Counted from the first letter of the stretch, positions 1-6,512 are shown. The stretch is DNA of 10,613 bases from an uncultured Bacteroidota bacterium (GCA_946479055.1 CAMLEX010000106.1:1-10613); one strand, 5' to 3'. The notes: a model not told the origin generated them from the sequence alone. A program made the numbers and translations.

Positions 1-1208
1 TTGTATTTTTCACAAACGTGCTGCAACGCATTGGTCTTGCAAAACGAATGACCGCAAATACTTTCCGGTGATCCAAAAAAATAAGAAGGCAGGTTTACTT
101 CGCCGGTCGCCCTGCCTTCAAAAAACTCCAGTTGATGGGCTACAGAAAAATCTGCATCGATCTGTTGTTTTATATAATTGGTAACAAGAGTATAACTATG
201 ACTGATAATGCCTACCAAGTAGCCTTTCTGCTTGTAGCATTTCACCACTTCTTTTATGTTCTCAGCCATTTCCATATTACTTATAACATGTAACAGGTCA
301 TCTATCGTTTTGTTTTTTAATAATAAGCCAATTCTTTTTGTAAGAATAATAGGATCTTTTTCACTAAACCGCAACTCATCTAATTTTGGTTTAAACCCAA
401 AAGCATCTGCACATTCATTTATAAACCGGTTTATCAAAATTGTATCATCCATATCAAACACAATCATTTTATGATATACCGAAAGATTTTCCCGCAATGC
501 ATTATTCATTTCCCGTTGTATAGCTTCCAATGAATTTACGTTTTCTTTTGTAAATTCATCAGTGTGATATCGCTGAGCCCTACTGATAATAGCACGGGAT
601 ACTTCGCCGCTCATTTTTCCCAATGCTTCCCAGGGTTTGCTCTTATTTTCTATATAGCCGATATTTACTTCCCTCACTCTTGCTTTCATAAGATACATAT
701 CAATAAGAATGCCTATATCTACCCCATAGTCATTGAAGAATTCCATTTTCCTGAAAAATGATTTTTTTCCAGCAATCATTCCGCTCAGCGGCTGAGAAAA
801 ATGCGATAAACCTGGGAAAATAATGGCGAGTAAAGGTTTTGCAACAAGTTCTGTTACCCTTCCGGCATTCCGTGCAAAAGCACCTTTTACAAAATCCGCT
901 TCGTTATTCAGTAAAGGTGCAGCTAGTTTCGCAATCGATCCGTCCGGATAAGGATCAATATCAGCATCCAAAAAAATAATAAATTCATTGGTTGATGCAT
1001 CGATTCCTTCTTTCATAGAAATTCCCTTACCCCTCGATGCGCTAATGATTACAGTAGCTCCTGCTTCTGTGGCTATTGATTTTGTATTATCTTCAGATTT
1101 ATCATCTACTACAATAACTTCTGTAACCCCTGGTTCTGATAAACAATATTTAACTACTTGCCTGATTGTATTTTCTTCATTTAATGCAGGGATGATAACA
1201 GTTAGCAT
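1..1208 (-). CDS. GT81-like glycosyltransferase fused to HAD-IB phosphatase (partial, 3' end beyond window)
   Basis: The reading frame runs from an ATG at 1208 off the left edge (402 codons seen). Residues 1-215 are a GT-A fold glycosyltransferase: it opens MLTVIIPALNEENT, has VDDKS at 34-38, GKG at 60-62, and the metal-binding DAD at 81-83. GRVTEL (116-121), QPLSG (139-143), YGVDIGILID (161-170) and the KPWEALGKMS stretch (191-200) closely resemble glucosyl-3-phosphoglycerate synthase (GpgS, family GT81) as I remember it. From residue 248 a second domain begins with VFDMDDT (HAD motif I, Asp252/Asp254), then Ser336 (motif II) and Lys391 in CGHSFCKTNAL (motif III), as in SerB-like HAD-IB phosphatases. 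Motif IV lies outside the window. Inference: one polypeptide makes a phosphorylated glycoside such as glucosyl-3-phosphoglycerate and dephosphorylates it. The sugar and acceptor are not proven; a generic family 2 transferase is the alternative. Purine-rich AAAAGAAAAGAAA precedes the start. Confidence 0.8.
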   Translation of the reverse strand, partial: MLTVIIPALNEENTIRQVVKYCLSEPGVTEVIVVDDKSEDNTKSIATEAGATVIISASRGKGISMKEGIDASTNEFIIFLDADIDPYPDGSIAKLAAPLLNNEADFVKGAFARNAGRVTELVAKPLLAIIFPGLSHFSQPLSGMIAGKKSFFRKMEFFNDYGVDIGILIDMYLMKARVREVNIGYIENKSKPWEALGKMSGEVSRAIISRAQRYHTDEFTKENVNSLEAIQREMNNALRENLSVYHKMIVFDMDDTILINRFINECADAFGFKPKLDELRFSEKDPIILTKRIGLLLKNKTIDDLLHVISNMEMAENIKEVVKCYKQKGYLVGIISHSYTLVTNYIKQQIDADFSVAHQLEFFEGRATGEVNLPSYFFGSPESICGHSFCKTNALQHVCEKY

Positions 1209-1540
1209 AATTTCTTTTCTTTTCGTGAATATTGGTATCTGATTAAACCTGTCTATAAAGCAGTGTGGCCTGGATATAATATGATACTCTTTTGCAAATA
1301 TCAGACCTGAAAGAGTCTGTGTCGCGAAGCCCGGATTGTAAGGACTACTAAACGAGTATTTGGAAGGTAGTTATAATATCATAAACATGCAGGGAAAAGT
1401 CATTAAAAAAACATTAAGCCAGTATGAATAATATTTAACAGGTATAAGTTTAGAGATACAAACAGGATAGAAAAAAGGAATAAAAAAAGTCCGGCTATAT
1501 TATAGCCAGACTTTGAAAGCGTCGAGTATGTTGTTATTGA
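1209..1540. other. Intergenic region between the RRM gene and the glycosyltransferase fusion
   Basis: This 332-base gap holds no convincing reading frame. At its right end is the terminator of the RRM gene (1482-1514). The rest must include the promoter of the minus-strand fusion gene. I find no exact TAnnTTTG box on the minus strand; the nearest is GATATTTG read leftward from about 1300, one mismatch. Two similar AT-rich near-palindromes, TATAATATGATA (about 1276) and TATAATATCATA (about 1371), lie about 95 bases apart. A small inverted repeat, CAGAC/GTCTG, lies between them near 1304-1321. Function of these is unknown. Confidence 0.5.
1482..1514 (-). terminator. Rho-independent terminator of the RRM-protein gene
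   Basis: A hairpin with arms AAAGTCCGGCTATA and TATAGCCAGACTTT (one C/A mismatch) and a tiny loop spans 1486-1514. Read on the minus strand it ends in a run of seven U (the A run at 1482-1488). It lies about 27 bases past the stop codon of the RRM gene at 1541. The plus-strand reading has a much shorter U run, so it mainly serves the minus strand. Confidence 0.85.
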
Positions 1541-1951
1541 TTAATAATCGTTACCATATCCACCACGGTCACGGTTGTAGCCGCCACCGCCGCCTTTGTT
1601 ATAACCACCGCCGCCGCCGCTGCCGCCTTTTTTAAAGCCGCCGCCACCGCCGCCGTTGCCAAAGCTTCTTTTCTTGAAGCCACCACCGCCACCTGAACCA
1701 CCACCTTCTGGTTTAGGACGGCTTTCGTTAACAACGATGTTACGACCGTCAACTTCGCTGCCATTTAAAGCTGCGATAGCTGCCTGAGCCTGGTCATCGT
1801 TTGCCATTTCTACAAAACCAAAGCCTTTGCTGCGGTTAGTGAATTTGTCGTTAACGATTTTAGCAGAGATTACTTCGCCATGAGCGGCGAAAAGGTTGGA
1901 AAGATCCTGATCTTTCAAGTTCCAACTAAGGTTTCCTACGTAAATGTTCAT
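1541..1951 (-). CDS. RRM-type RNA-binding protein with glycine-rich tail
   Basis: A 136-residue protein. Residues 1-80 form one RNA recognition motif: RNP2 is IYVGNL (3-8) and RNP1 is KGFGFVEM (42-49), including the aromatic residues that stack on RNA bases. Residues 83-136 are low-complexity, with runs of 4-6 Gly broken by FKK, YNK and YNRDRGGY, ending GNDY. This is the layout of the small glycine-rich RNA-binding proteins of cyanobacteria, plants and Bacteroidota. These bind single-stranded RNA, are often cold-induced, and may act as RNA chaperones. The start at 1951 is chosen because the RRM begins there, although the frame stays open for 19 more codons to an ATG at 2008 that would put a hydrophobic stretch before the RRM. 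The tail is written in GGC/GGT-rich codons, so it is much more GC-rich than its surroundings. It is a single-gene unit with its own terminator. Confidence 0.93.
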   Translation of the reverse strand: MNIYVGNLSWNLKDQDLSNLFAAHGEVISAKIVNDKFTNRSKGFGFVEMANDDQAQAAIAALNGSEVDGRNIVVNESRPKPEGGGSGGGGGFKKRSFGNGGGGGGFKKGGSGGGGGYNKGGGGGYNRDRGGYGNDY

Positions 1952-2086
1952 TTTGAGAAATTTAAAAAATAAAAAAAGTGCTAACAGTAAACAGTAACCG
2001 ATGAACATTCTACGTTTATTTCGAAACGTTCAGGACTTATAAAACTGTAAAGAACACCAAGACGATACAAAATAACGGATTTTTTT

Positions 2087-2101
2087 TTGACAATTTGTCA
2101 A
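2087..2101. promoter_or_regulatory. Perfect palindrome, candidate operator upstream of the RRM gene
   Basis: TTGACAA-T-TTGTCAA is a perfect 7+1+7 inverted repeat, 136 bases upstream of the RRM start. It sits about 12 bases upstream of an imperfect -7-like box (about 2068-2075 on the minus strand), where the -33 region of that promoter would fall. A dimeric repressor or activator could bind it. This rests on symmetry and position alone; no known regulator is recognised. Confidence 0.35.
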
Positions 2102-2184
2102 TTTATTGTAAGGGAGAAAGTCCTGAAGGAGCCAATTACCTTTAAACTATTGATTTTAAGGGACAAATGAACCGAGAAGGCATA

Positions 2185-2211
2185 AAAAAGTCCTCAAAAA
2201 TGAGGACTTTT
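2185..2211 (-). terminator. Terminator of the rpsF-rpsR-rplI operon
   Basis: Perfect inverted repeat AAAAGTCCTCA / TGAGGACTTTT with a four-base loop, followed on the minus strand by a U run (the A run at 2184-2189). It starts about 49 bases after the rplI stop codon at 2260. It has A and T runs on both sides and could also work in the plus direction. Confidence 0.85.
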
Positions 2212-2259
2212 ACAATAAATTTCTATATCCTGTCTATTGTTCTGATAAAGAAAAATTAT

Positions 2260-2706
2260 TTATTCAGCTGATACTTCGAATTCTACTTCAGTTGAATGGC
2301 CATTACCAAAATCAATTGTTGCTTTGTAAGTACCCAATTCTTTTACTTCATCAACGATATTGATTTTTTTACGATCAATCTCATATCCTTTTTGTTCACG
2401 GATAGCACGGCTTAGCTGCAATGAAGTAACACTACCGAAGATTTTACCACTGGTTCCTGTTTTCGCACCCAATTTTAATGGAGTTTCTTTCAGTTTAGCT
2501 ATTACACTGTTTATTTCAGCCAGCATTTTAGCCTCTTTCTTTGCTACCTGTTTCAGCTTTTCTTCCAGTTGTTTGCGATTGCTAGGGCTGCTTTCGATAG
2601 CAAGCTGACGTGGAAACAGGAAGTTACGGGCATACCCGTTTTTTACTTTTACTAATTCATTCTTAGCACCCAGGTTATCTACATCCTGAATTAATATTAC
2701 ATCCAT
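2260..2706 (-). CDS. rplI: 50S ribosomal protein L9
   Basis: A 148-residue protein, the usual length for bacterial bL9. It binds domain V of 23S rRNA near the base of the L1 stalk and helps hold reading frame. The N-terminal rRNA-binding domain shows the family signature: MDVILIQDVDNLG followed by VKVKNGYARNFLFPRQLA (19-36). Residues 41-74 are the Lys/Glu-rich connecting helix, and the C-terminal domain begins near 75 (LKLGAKTGTSGKIFGSVT). The start at 2706 gives the family's normal N terminus (M-x-V-I-L); the frame has an ATG seven codons upstream (2727) that would add MVNKKKI and is less likely. It is the last gene of the rpsF-rpsR-rplI operon. It is set off from rpsR by 144 bases, an unusually wide gap for this cluster, which holds a hairpin. 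Confidence 0.97.
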   Translation of the reverse strand: MDVILIQDVDNLGAKNELVKVKNGYARNFLFPRQLAIESSPSNRKQLEEKLKQVAKKEAKMLAEINSVIAKLKETPLKLGAKTGTSGKIFGSVTSLQLSRAIREQKGYEIDRKKINIVDEVKELGTYKATIDFGNGHSTEVEFEVSAE

Positions 2707-2850
2707 GATTTTCTTTTTGTTCACCAACCCAGTATCGCTATAATTGATACTGTCTCTTTCAAGATTAAAGCGGGTGTAATAGTAATAATTCCGATTTGAA
2801 AAACTTAAACTATTAAACCTTTAAACTTTTCTCTCCAGGTTAGGGTGAGG
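2707..2850. other. Wide spacer between rpsR and rplI with hairpin and short repeats
   Basis: This 144-base gap inside a ribosomal operon has no gene. Read on the minus strand, it first has a stretch resembling CCTCACCCTAACC...GGAGAG just after rpsR (about 2831-2848), then three GTTTAA repeats at 8-9-base intervals (about 2807-2830). A perfect 7-bp hairpin CAGTATC/GATACTG with a nine-base loop (2730-2752) lies 23 bases before the rplI ATG. No U run follows the hairpin, so it is not an intrinsic terminator; it may affect translation or mRNA stability. Confidence 0.4.
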
Positions 2851-3114
2851 TTATTTTAAAAGGTCTGTTACGTAAGGTAATAATGCCATCTGACGGGCTT
2901 TTTTAATCGCATCAGAAACTTTGCGCTGATATTTCAGGCTGTTTCCGGAAAGACGACGTGGCAACAATTTGCCTTGCTCGTTCAGAAATTTTTTCAGGAA
3001 CTCTATATCTTTATAATCGATATAGCGCATGCCGTACTTTTTGAAACGGCAGAATTTTTTTACCCTTTTGTCGCTTTTTATTGCGGTCAGGTATTTGATT
3101 TCATTTTTTGCCAT
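2851..3114 (-). CDS. rpsR: 30S ribosomal protein S18
   Basis: An 87-residue basic protein of normal bS18 size. It pairs with S6 on the platform of the 30S subunit next to helices 22/23 of 16S rRNA. The family core is clear: KFCRFKKYG (20-28), [13 protein letters not shown] (32-44), [20 protein letters not shown] (50-69) and [12 protein letters not shown] (70-81). Cys22 is the single N-terminal cysteine rather than a zinc-binding set. It begins three bases after the rpsF stop codon, which implies coupled translation with its binding partner S6. Confidence 0.98.
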   Translation of the reverse strand: MAKNEIKYLTAIKSDKRVKKFCRFKKYGMRYIDYKDIEFLKKFLNEQGKLLPRRLSGNSLKYQRKVSDAIKKARQMALLPYVTDLLK

Positions 3115-3117
3115 GTC

Positions 3118-3474
3118 TTAAGCCTCCACTGCTTTTTCAATTCCTGTTTTTACGCCACTTCTCTTTTTAGCATTGTACTCGACGGCGTATTTATCGAGTT
3201 TGGTACATAAGTGACGGAGCACAGCTTCGTCACGCAGAAGCTGGATCTTCAGCTTCTCATTGAAGTCGGATGGCGCAATGTATTCCAGTACCCAGTAAAG
3301 ACCAGTGGTCTTTTTCTGAATTGGATACGCCAGTGATTTTAGTCCCCAGGGATTTTCTGCTACTATTGAGCCACCGTTTTCGGTAACCAGTGCAGCGAAT
3401 TTCTTTTGTTCTGCTTTGAACTCATCATCGCTCAGAACAGGGGTAAAAATCACCATCAATTCGTAATTGTTCAT
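3118..3474 (-). CDS. rpsF: 30S ribosomal protein S6
   Basis: A 118-residue bS6 protein, first gene of the rpsF-rpsR-rplI operon. It binds S18 and sits at the edge of the 30S platform. Family features are the N terminus MNNYELMVIFTPVLSDDE (1-18), WGLKSLAYPIQKKTTGLYWV (43-62) and the RDEAVLRHL stretch (81-89), followed by a short charged tail ending KAVEA. There is no Shine-Dalgarno sequence before the ATG, as usual for this phylum. The mRNA leader carries a strong hairpin directly after a promoter-like box, a placement that would fit autoregulation by the S6:S18 complex as known in several phyla (inference). Confidence 0.97.
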   Translation of the reverse strand: MNNYELMVIFTPVLSDDEFKAEQKKFAALVTENGGSIVAENPWGLKSLAYPIQKKTTGLYWVLEYIAPSDFNEKLKIQLLRDEAVLRHLCTKLDKYAVEYNAKKRSGVKTGIEKAVEA

Positions 3475-3507
3475 TTACGTGTGTTTGTGATTATAAAATT
3501 GTTTAAT

Positions 3508-3530
3508 CCCGCAACCCTTTTGGCTACGGG
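3508..3530 (-). promoter_or_regulatory. rpsF mRNA leader hairpin, candidate S6:S18 autoregulatory element
   Basis: Read on the minus strand, CCCGTAGCC pairs with GGTTGCGGG over nine positions (seven Watson-Crick, two G-T wobbles) around a five-base AAAAG loop. It lies 34 bases before the rpsF ATG and only about five bases after the promoter-like box. It would therefore form at or next to the mRNA 5' end. The flank GCCGCCCCG contains CCG, the trinucleotide known from S6:S18-binding leaders. The hairpin is seen directly; the regulatory role is inferred from its position before rpsF. It has no U run, so it is not a terminator. Confidence 0.45.
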
Positions 3531-3534
3531 GCGG

Positions 3535-3542
3535 CAAAGATA
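3535..3542 (-). promoter_or_regulatory. -7 promoter box of the rpsF operon
   Basis: TATCTTTG on the minus strand matches TAnnTTTG, the -7 element of the Bacteroidota primary sigma factor. The expected transcription start is four or so bases downstream (about 3531), giving a leader of about 55 bases. I found no TTTG at the expected -33 position, so the call rests on the -7 box and on its place before a ribosomal operon. Confidence 0.5.
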
Positions 3543-3755
3543 AGTATTTGAAATCAGAACAGGGAAGGTGGTGAGAAGTATTTTTGGGCCAGCTGCAGTT
3601 CCCTGATTAAGCTTCGTTGCGTCGCACTCTTCATCTTTCTGTTCGCTATTCAGCTTAACTAAGTAGTTGGTTTTTAACCGGTAATTATCAACTCACAGGG
3701 TTCGATTTTTCGCTTTTACAAACAAATTCCTCTTTTAGTAAAGAGCATTTTAATT

Positions 3756-5456
3756 TCAGCCTTCGGCCGGTCTGCAATCAATTACTCTCAATTGAAGACT
3801 TTTTTCTCCGTTCCATTCATTCACATCAATTTTAAATACTACATCAACCGGTTGATTGTGCTTTAAACATTCATACTTCTCAGCCATATTAAAACCAATA
3901 CCGGTAAAAGTGATATTATTTTTTCGCAACGAAAAACGAACATGCTGTTCTTTTACAATTTTTGAATAACCGGTATCAACTACATTTTTTGCAATAAAAA
4001 TAGGCCGAAGATTTTCCGGGCCAAATGGTTCCATCTGGCAAAGAATATTGTAAAATGGCCAGGTAATATCTTCAAATGAAATTTCAGCATCAATTACTAT
4101 TTCCGGCACTAATAGATCGGGATGAATAGTTGAAGACACAATTTCTTCAAACTTATTTCTGAACGCATCAACCTTATCAATTTCAAGCGTCATACCTGCA
4201 GCGGCAAAATGGCCGCCATAACCAAGCAGGTGTTCTTTACATGCATGGATAGCTTCATAAAGATTAAAGCCCGGAACACTTCTCGCACTGCCTGCAGCAA
4301 ATTCACCCGATTGAGTAAGAATAATAGTAGGACGGTAATATTGTTCTATTACCCTGGACGCTACTATCCCCACTACGCCTTTATGCCAATGAGGTTGAAA
4401 AAGTACCGCTGATTTATTATTTATCCATTCACCATTTGCTTCAATCAAAGCCAAAGCTTCCTGTGTAGTGTTACTGTCAGCTTCTTTTCTATCCGTATTG
4501 TCGCTATGCAGCATCTCGGCATATTGCAGTGCCTGGTTATATGTATCCGCAATGAATAATTGTACTGCCTTACTCGCATCGTCCATTCTCCCTGCTGCAT
4601 TTACTCTTGGTGCAATGATGAAGACCAAATTGTGAATGTGTAATTCCCCCTGCAATCCGCTTAAATGGCATAAAGCTTTTATACCATTATTGGGATTTTC
4701 ATTTGCTTTTTTTAAGCCATGAAATGCCAATATTCTATTCTCTCCTGTTATGGGAACAATATCCGCAGCAATAGCAACAGCAACAAGGTCAAGAAACTCG
4801 TAAATATCTTCTTGCGGCAAGTTCATTTTTTCTGCCAATGCAGTTATCAGTTTAAAGCCAACACCGCAACCACATAATTCTTTATAAGGATAATTACAAT
4901 CTTTTTGTTTGGGATTTAAAATAGCTACTGCTGGCGGAAGTTCTTCATCGGGCATATGATGGTCGCAAACAATAAACTCTATTCCCAATCCTTTGGCGTA
5001 GGTAATGAGATCAATTGATTTGATGCCACAATCCAACGAAATGATCAATGTAAACCCATTCTCTTTGGCAAAATCAATTCCTGCCTTACTTACACCATAT
5101 CCTTCGCGGTAACGGTGTGGAATATAAAAATCTAGAATGGAATGATTTTTTTTTAAAAACCGGTACATACTTGCTACCGAGGTTGTACCATCGACATCAT
5201 AGTCGCCGAATACTAATATTTTTTCGTTGCTTTTAAAAGCGTATAGTATCCTTTCCACTGCTTTATCCATGTCTTTCATCAGCCATGGATCATGCAATTG
5301 TGTTAATTGCGGACGAAAAAAATCTTTAGCTCTATCAAAAGTTTCAATACCACGCTGTGAAAGTATCTTACAAAAAAGTGGGTGAATATTTAAAGCCTTT
5401 TGTAATGAAGCTGTCTGCTGCTTATTATCCGATAATATTGTCCATCTTTTTTGCAT
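3756..5456 (-). CDS. recJ: Single-stranded-DNA-specific 5'-3' exonuclease RecJ
   Basis: A 566-residue DHH-family nuclease of normal RecJ length. It degrades single-stranded DNA 5' to 3' in recombinational repair (RecF pathway), mismatch repair and base-excision repair, using Mn2+/Mg2+ in the cytoplasm. Metal-binding motifs are all present: GDYDVDGTTS (84-93), LDCG (141-144), the signature CDHH (164-167) and Asp232 in ADIVP. The DHHA1 domain follows with WHKGVVGIVASR (357-368), GSARSVPG (389-396) and GYGGHFAAAG (412-421). The C-terminal OB fold (about 455-563) binds the substrate. It starts 36 bases after the polyprenyl synthase gene and is probably cotranscribed with it. The hairpin near 3730-3745 past its stop is AT-rich and lacks a U run, so no clear terminator is seen. 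Confidence 0.97.
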   Translation of the reverse strand: MQKRWTILSDNKQQTASLQKALNIHPLFCKILSQRGIETFDRAKDFFRPQLTQLHDPWLMKDMDKAVERILYAFKSNEKILVFGDYDVDGTTSVASMYRFLKKNHSILDFYIPHRYREGYGVSKAGIDFAKENGFTLIISLDCGIKSIDLITYAKGLGIEFIVCDHHMPDEELPPAVAILNPKQKDCNYPYKELCGCGVGFKLITALAEKMNLPQEDIYEFLDLVAVAIAADIVPITGENRILAFHGLKKANENPNNGIKALCHLSGLQGELHIHNLVFIIAPRVNAAGRMDDASKAVQLFIADTYNQALQYAEMLHSDNTDRKEADSNTTQEALALIEANGEWINNKSAVLFQPHWHKGVVGIVASRVIEQYYRPTIILTQSGEFAAGSARSVPGFNLYEAIHACKEHLLGYGGHFAAAGMTLEIDKVDAFRNKFEEIVSSTIHPDLLVPEIVIDAEISFEDITWPFYNILCQMEPFGPENLRPIFIAKNVVDTGYSKIVKEQHVRFSLRKNNITFTGIGFNMAEKYECLKHNQPVDVVFKIDVNEWNGEKSLQLRVIDCRPAEG

Positions 5457-5492
5457 AATAAATTTGTCGGCGATCCGAAGTTCTTTCCCTGA

Positions 5493-6455
5493 TTAATATT
5501 TTCTATCCGTTACATACAAAACGAGATTCTCCAATCCCTTCCTGGCCTCATTTTCAGGAAAGGATTGGAGAATATTCAACGCATCTTTTTTGTATTCATT
5601 CATTTTCTCAGTAGCATAAGCAATACCGCCTGCTTCTTTTACTTTGTTGATCACCCAGTTTACTTTTTCCTTGTCCTGGTTCTTGTTTTTTACAATATAA
5701 ATAATCTCTCTGCGTGTTTTTTTATCTATAGTGTTCAGTGTATAAATAAGCGGCAACGTAAGCTTTTTCTCTTTGATATCATTCCCGGTAGGTTTACCTA
5801 TATTGTCACTTGAATAATCAAACAGATCATCCTTGATCTGAAAAGCAATCCCTGTTTTTTCGCCAAACAACCTCATCTTTTCTGCAATGGATTCATCGTT
5901 ACTGGTGGACCATGCCCCCGCAGAGCAGGCAGAAGCCAGAAGAGAGGCCGTTTTATTTCGGATAATTTCAAAATAAATTTCTTCACTTAAATTCAGGGAA
6001 CGGGATTTTTCAATTTGCAAAAGTTCGCCCTCACTCATTTTTCTGACGGCATCGGATAGTATATGAAGAATTTTGTGATCATTATGATCAAGGGACATTA
6101 AAAGGCCTTTTGCCAGTAAATAATCTCCCACAAGTACAGAAACCTTATTTTTCCAAAGGGCGTATACGGAAAAAAAACCTCTTCTTTCCTCGGAATCATC
6201 CACTACATCATCGTGTACCAGCGTTGCTGTATGCAATAGTTCAACAAGAGAGGCGGCCCGATAGGCTGGTTCTGTTATTTCGCCGCAAAGTTTAGCTGAG
6301 AGAAGTACGAACATGGGGCGGATTTGTTTGCCCTTTCGTTTTACAATATAGCGCATGATGCGATCCAGAAGTGGGGTCTGGCTTCGTACCGCTTCTCTAA
6401 AACGGGATTCAAATATCTTCAGTTCGCTTTCTATTAGTCCAATGGGAAGGCTCAT
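5493..6455 (-). CDS. Long-chain all-trans polyprenyl diphosphate synthase (IspB-like)
   Basis: A 320-residue class I prenyltransferase. It adds isopentenyl diphosphate units to an allylic diphosphate to build the side chain of a quinone, probably menaquinone in this phylum. The first aspartate-rich motif is DDVVD (82-86) within LVHDDVVDDSEERRG, followed by the RRG arginines (91-92). The second is DDLFD (209-213) in FQIKDDLFDYS. KGKQIRP (41-47) binds the homoallylic diphosphate and GNDIKEKKLTLP (224-235) is the conserved C-terminal loop. The residues four and five before the first motif are small (Thr78, Ala77), which fits long-chain products rather than farnesyl or geranylgeranyl diphosphate. 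Exact chain length cannot be read from sequence. It is the first gene of a probable two-gene unit with recJ. Confidence 0.93.
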   Translation of the reverse strand: MSLPIGLIESELKIFESRFREAVRSQTPLLDRIMRYIVKRKGKQIRPMFVLLSAKLCGEITEPAYRAASLVELLHTATLVHDDVVDDSEERRGFFSVYALWKNKVSVLVGDYLLAKGLLMSLDHNDHKILHILSDAVRKMSEGELLQIEKSRSLNLSEEIYFEIIRNKTASLLASACSAGAWSTSNDESIAEKMRLFGEKTGIAFQIKDDLFDYSSDNIGKPTGNDIKEKKLTLPLIYTLNTIDKKTRREIIYIVKNKNQDKEKVNWVINKVKEAGGIAYATEKMNEYKKDALNILQSFPENEARKGLENLVLYVTDRKY

Positions 6456-6480
6456 ATGTTAAAAATGGCAATTTACGCCG

Positions 6481-6512
6481 CAAAAAATAAATCAGTAAAC
6501 AGCTTGAAAAAA
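6481..6512 (-). promoter_or_regulatory. Possible promoter of the polyprenyl synthase-recJ unit
   Basis: On the minus strand, TTTT (6509-6512), a 19-base spacer and TATTTTTTG (6481-6489) resemble the Bacteroidota TTTG-N19-TAnnTTTG promoter. Two flaws: T for G in the -33 box and one extra T in the -7 box. It lies about 25 bases before the start codon at 6455, a suitable distance. Tentative. Confidence 0.3.

Larger units (their letters stand above)
1952..2259. other. Intergenic region: leader of the RRM gene and rplI operon terminator
   Basis: This 308-base stretch has no gene. From left to right it holds an A/T-rich leader of the minus-strand RRM gene, a small inverted repeat ACGTTT/AAACGT (2012-2029), an imperfect promoter-like box, a perfect 15-base palindrome (2087-2101) and the terminator of the ribosomal operon (2185-2211). 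The promoter-like box is TTATTTTG read leftward around 2068-2075, one mismatch to TAnnTTTG. The RRM mRNA would thus carry a leader of roughly 110 bases, longer than for most genes here. Confidence 0.5.
3475..3755. other. Intergenic region between recJ and the rpsF promoter
   Basis: This 281-base gap contains the rpsF leader and promoter at its left end. The middle (about 3600-3660) has GCTTCGTTGCGTCGCACTC and following sequence that is richer in CG dinucleotides than its surroundings and looks like a non-coding repeat unit. No second copy exists in this window. Near 3730-3745 a six-bp AT-rich hairpin (CTCTTT/AAAGAG) follows recJ. No gene is seen. Confidence 0.4.

Noticed and set aside
988..1242. 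Plus-strand 84-residue frame opposite the glycosyltransferase.
   Set aside because: It is the complement of the conserved GT-A motifs on the minus strand; no start signal.
1285..1321. tRNA or small structured RNA in the gap before the glycosyltransferase fusion.
   Set aside because: Only short inverted repeats are present; no cloverleaf, no acceptor stem with CCA, and no T-loop GTTCGA-type sequence.
1534..1764. Minus-strand frame of 76 residues rich in Ala and Val, overlapping the RRM gene's tail.
   Set aside because: It is the frame-shifted reading of the GGC-type codons of the glycine-rich tail; Ala/Val runs are a by-product of that composition.
1952..2008. Extension of the RRM protein to an upstream ATG, adding a hydrophobic 19-residue stretch.
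   Set aside because: RRM proteins of this type begin with MNIYVGNL; a membrane-like leader before an RRM makes no sense, and the region is A/T-rich leader.
3730..3745. Hairpin CTCTTT/AAAGAG after recJ as a terminator.
   Set aside because: The stem is short and AT-rich and no U run follows on the minus strand.
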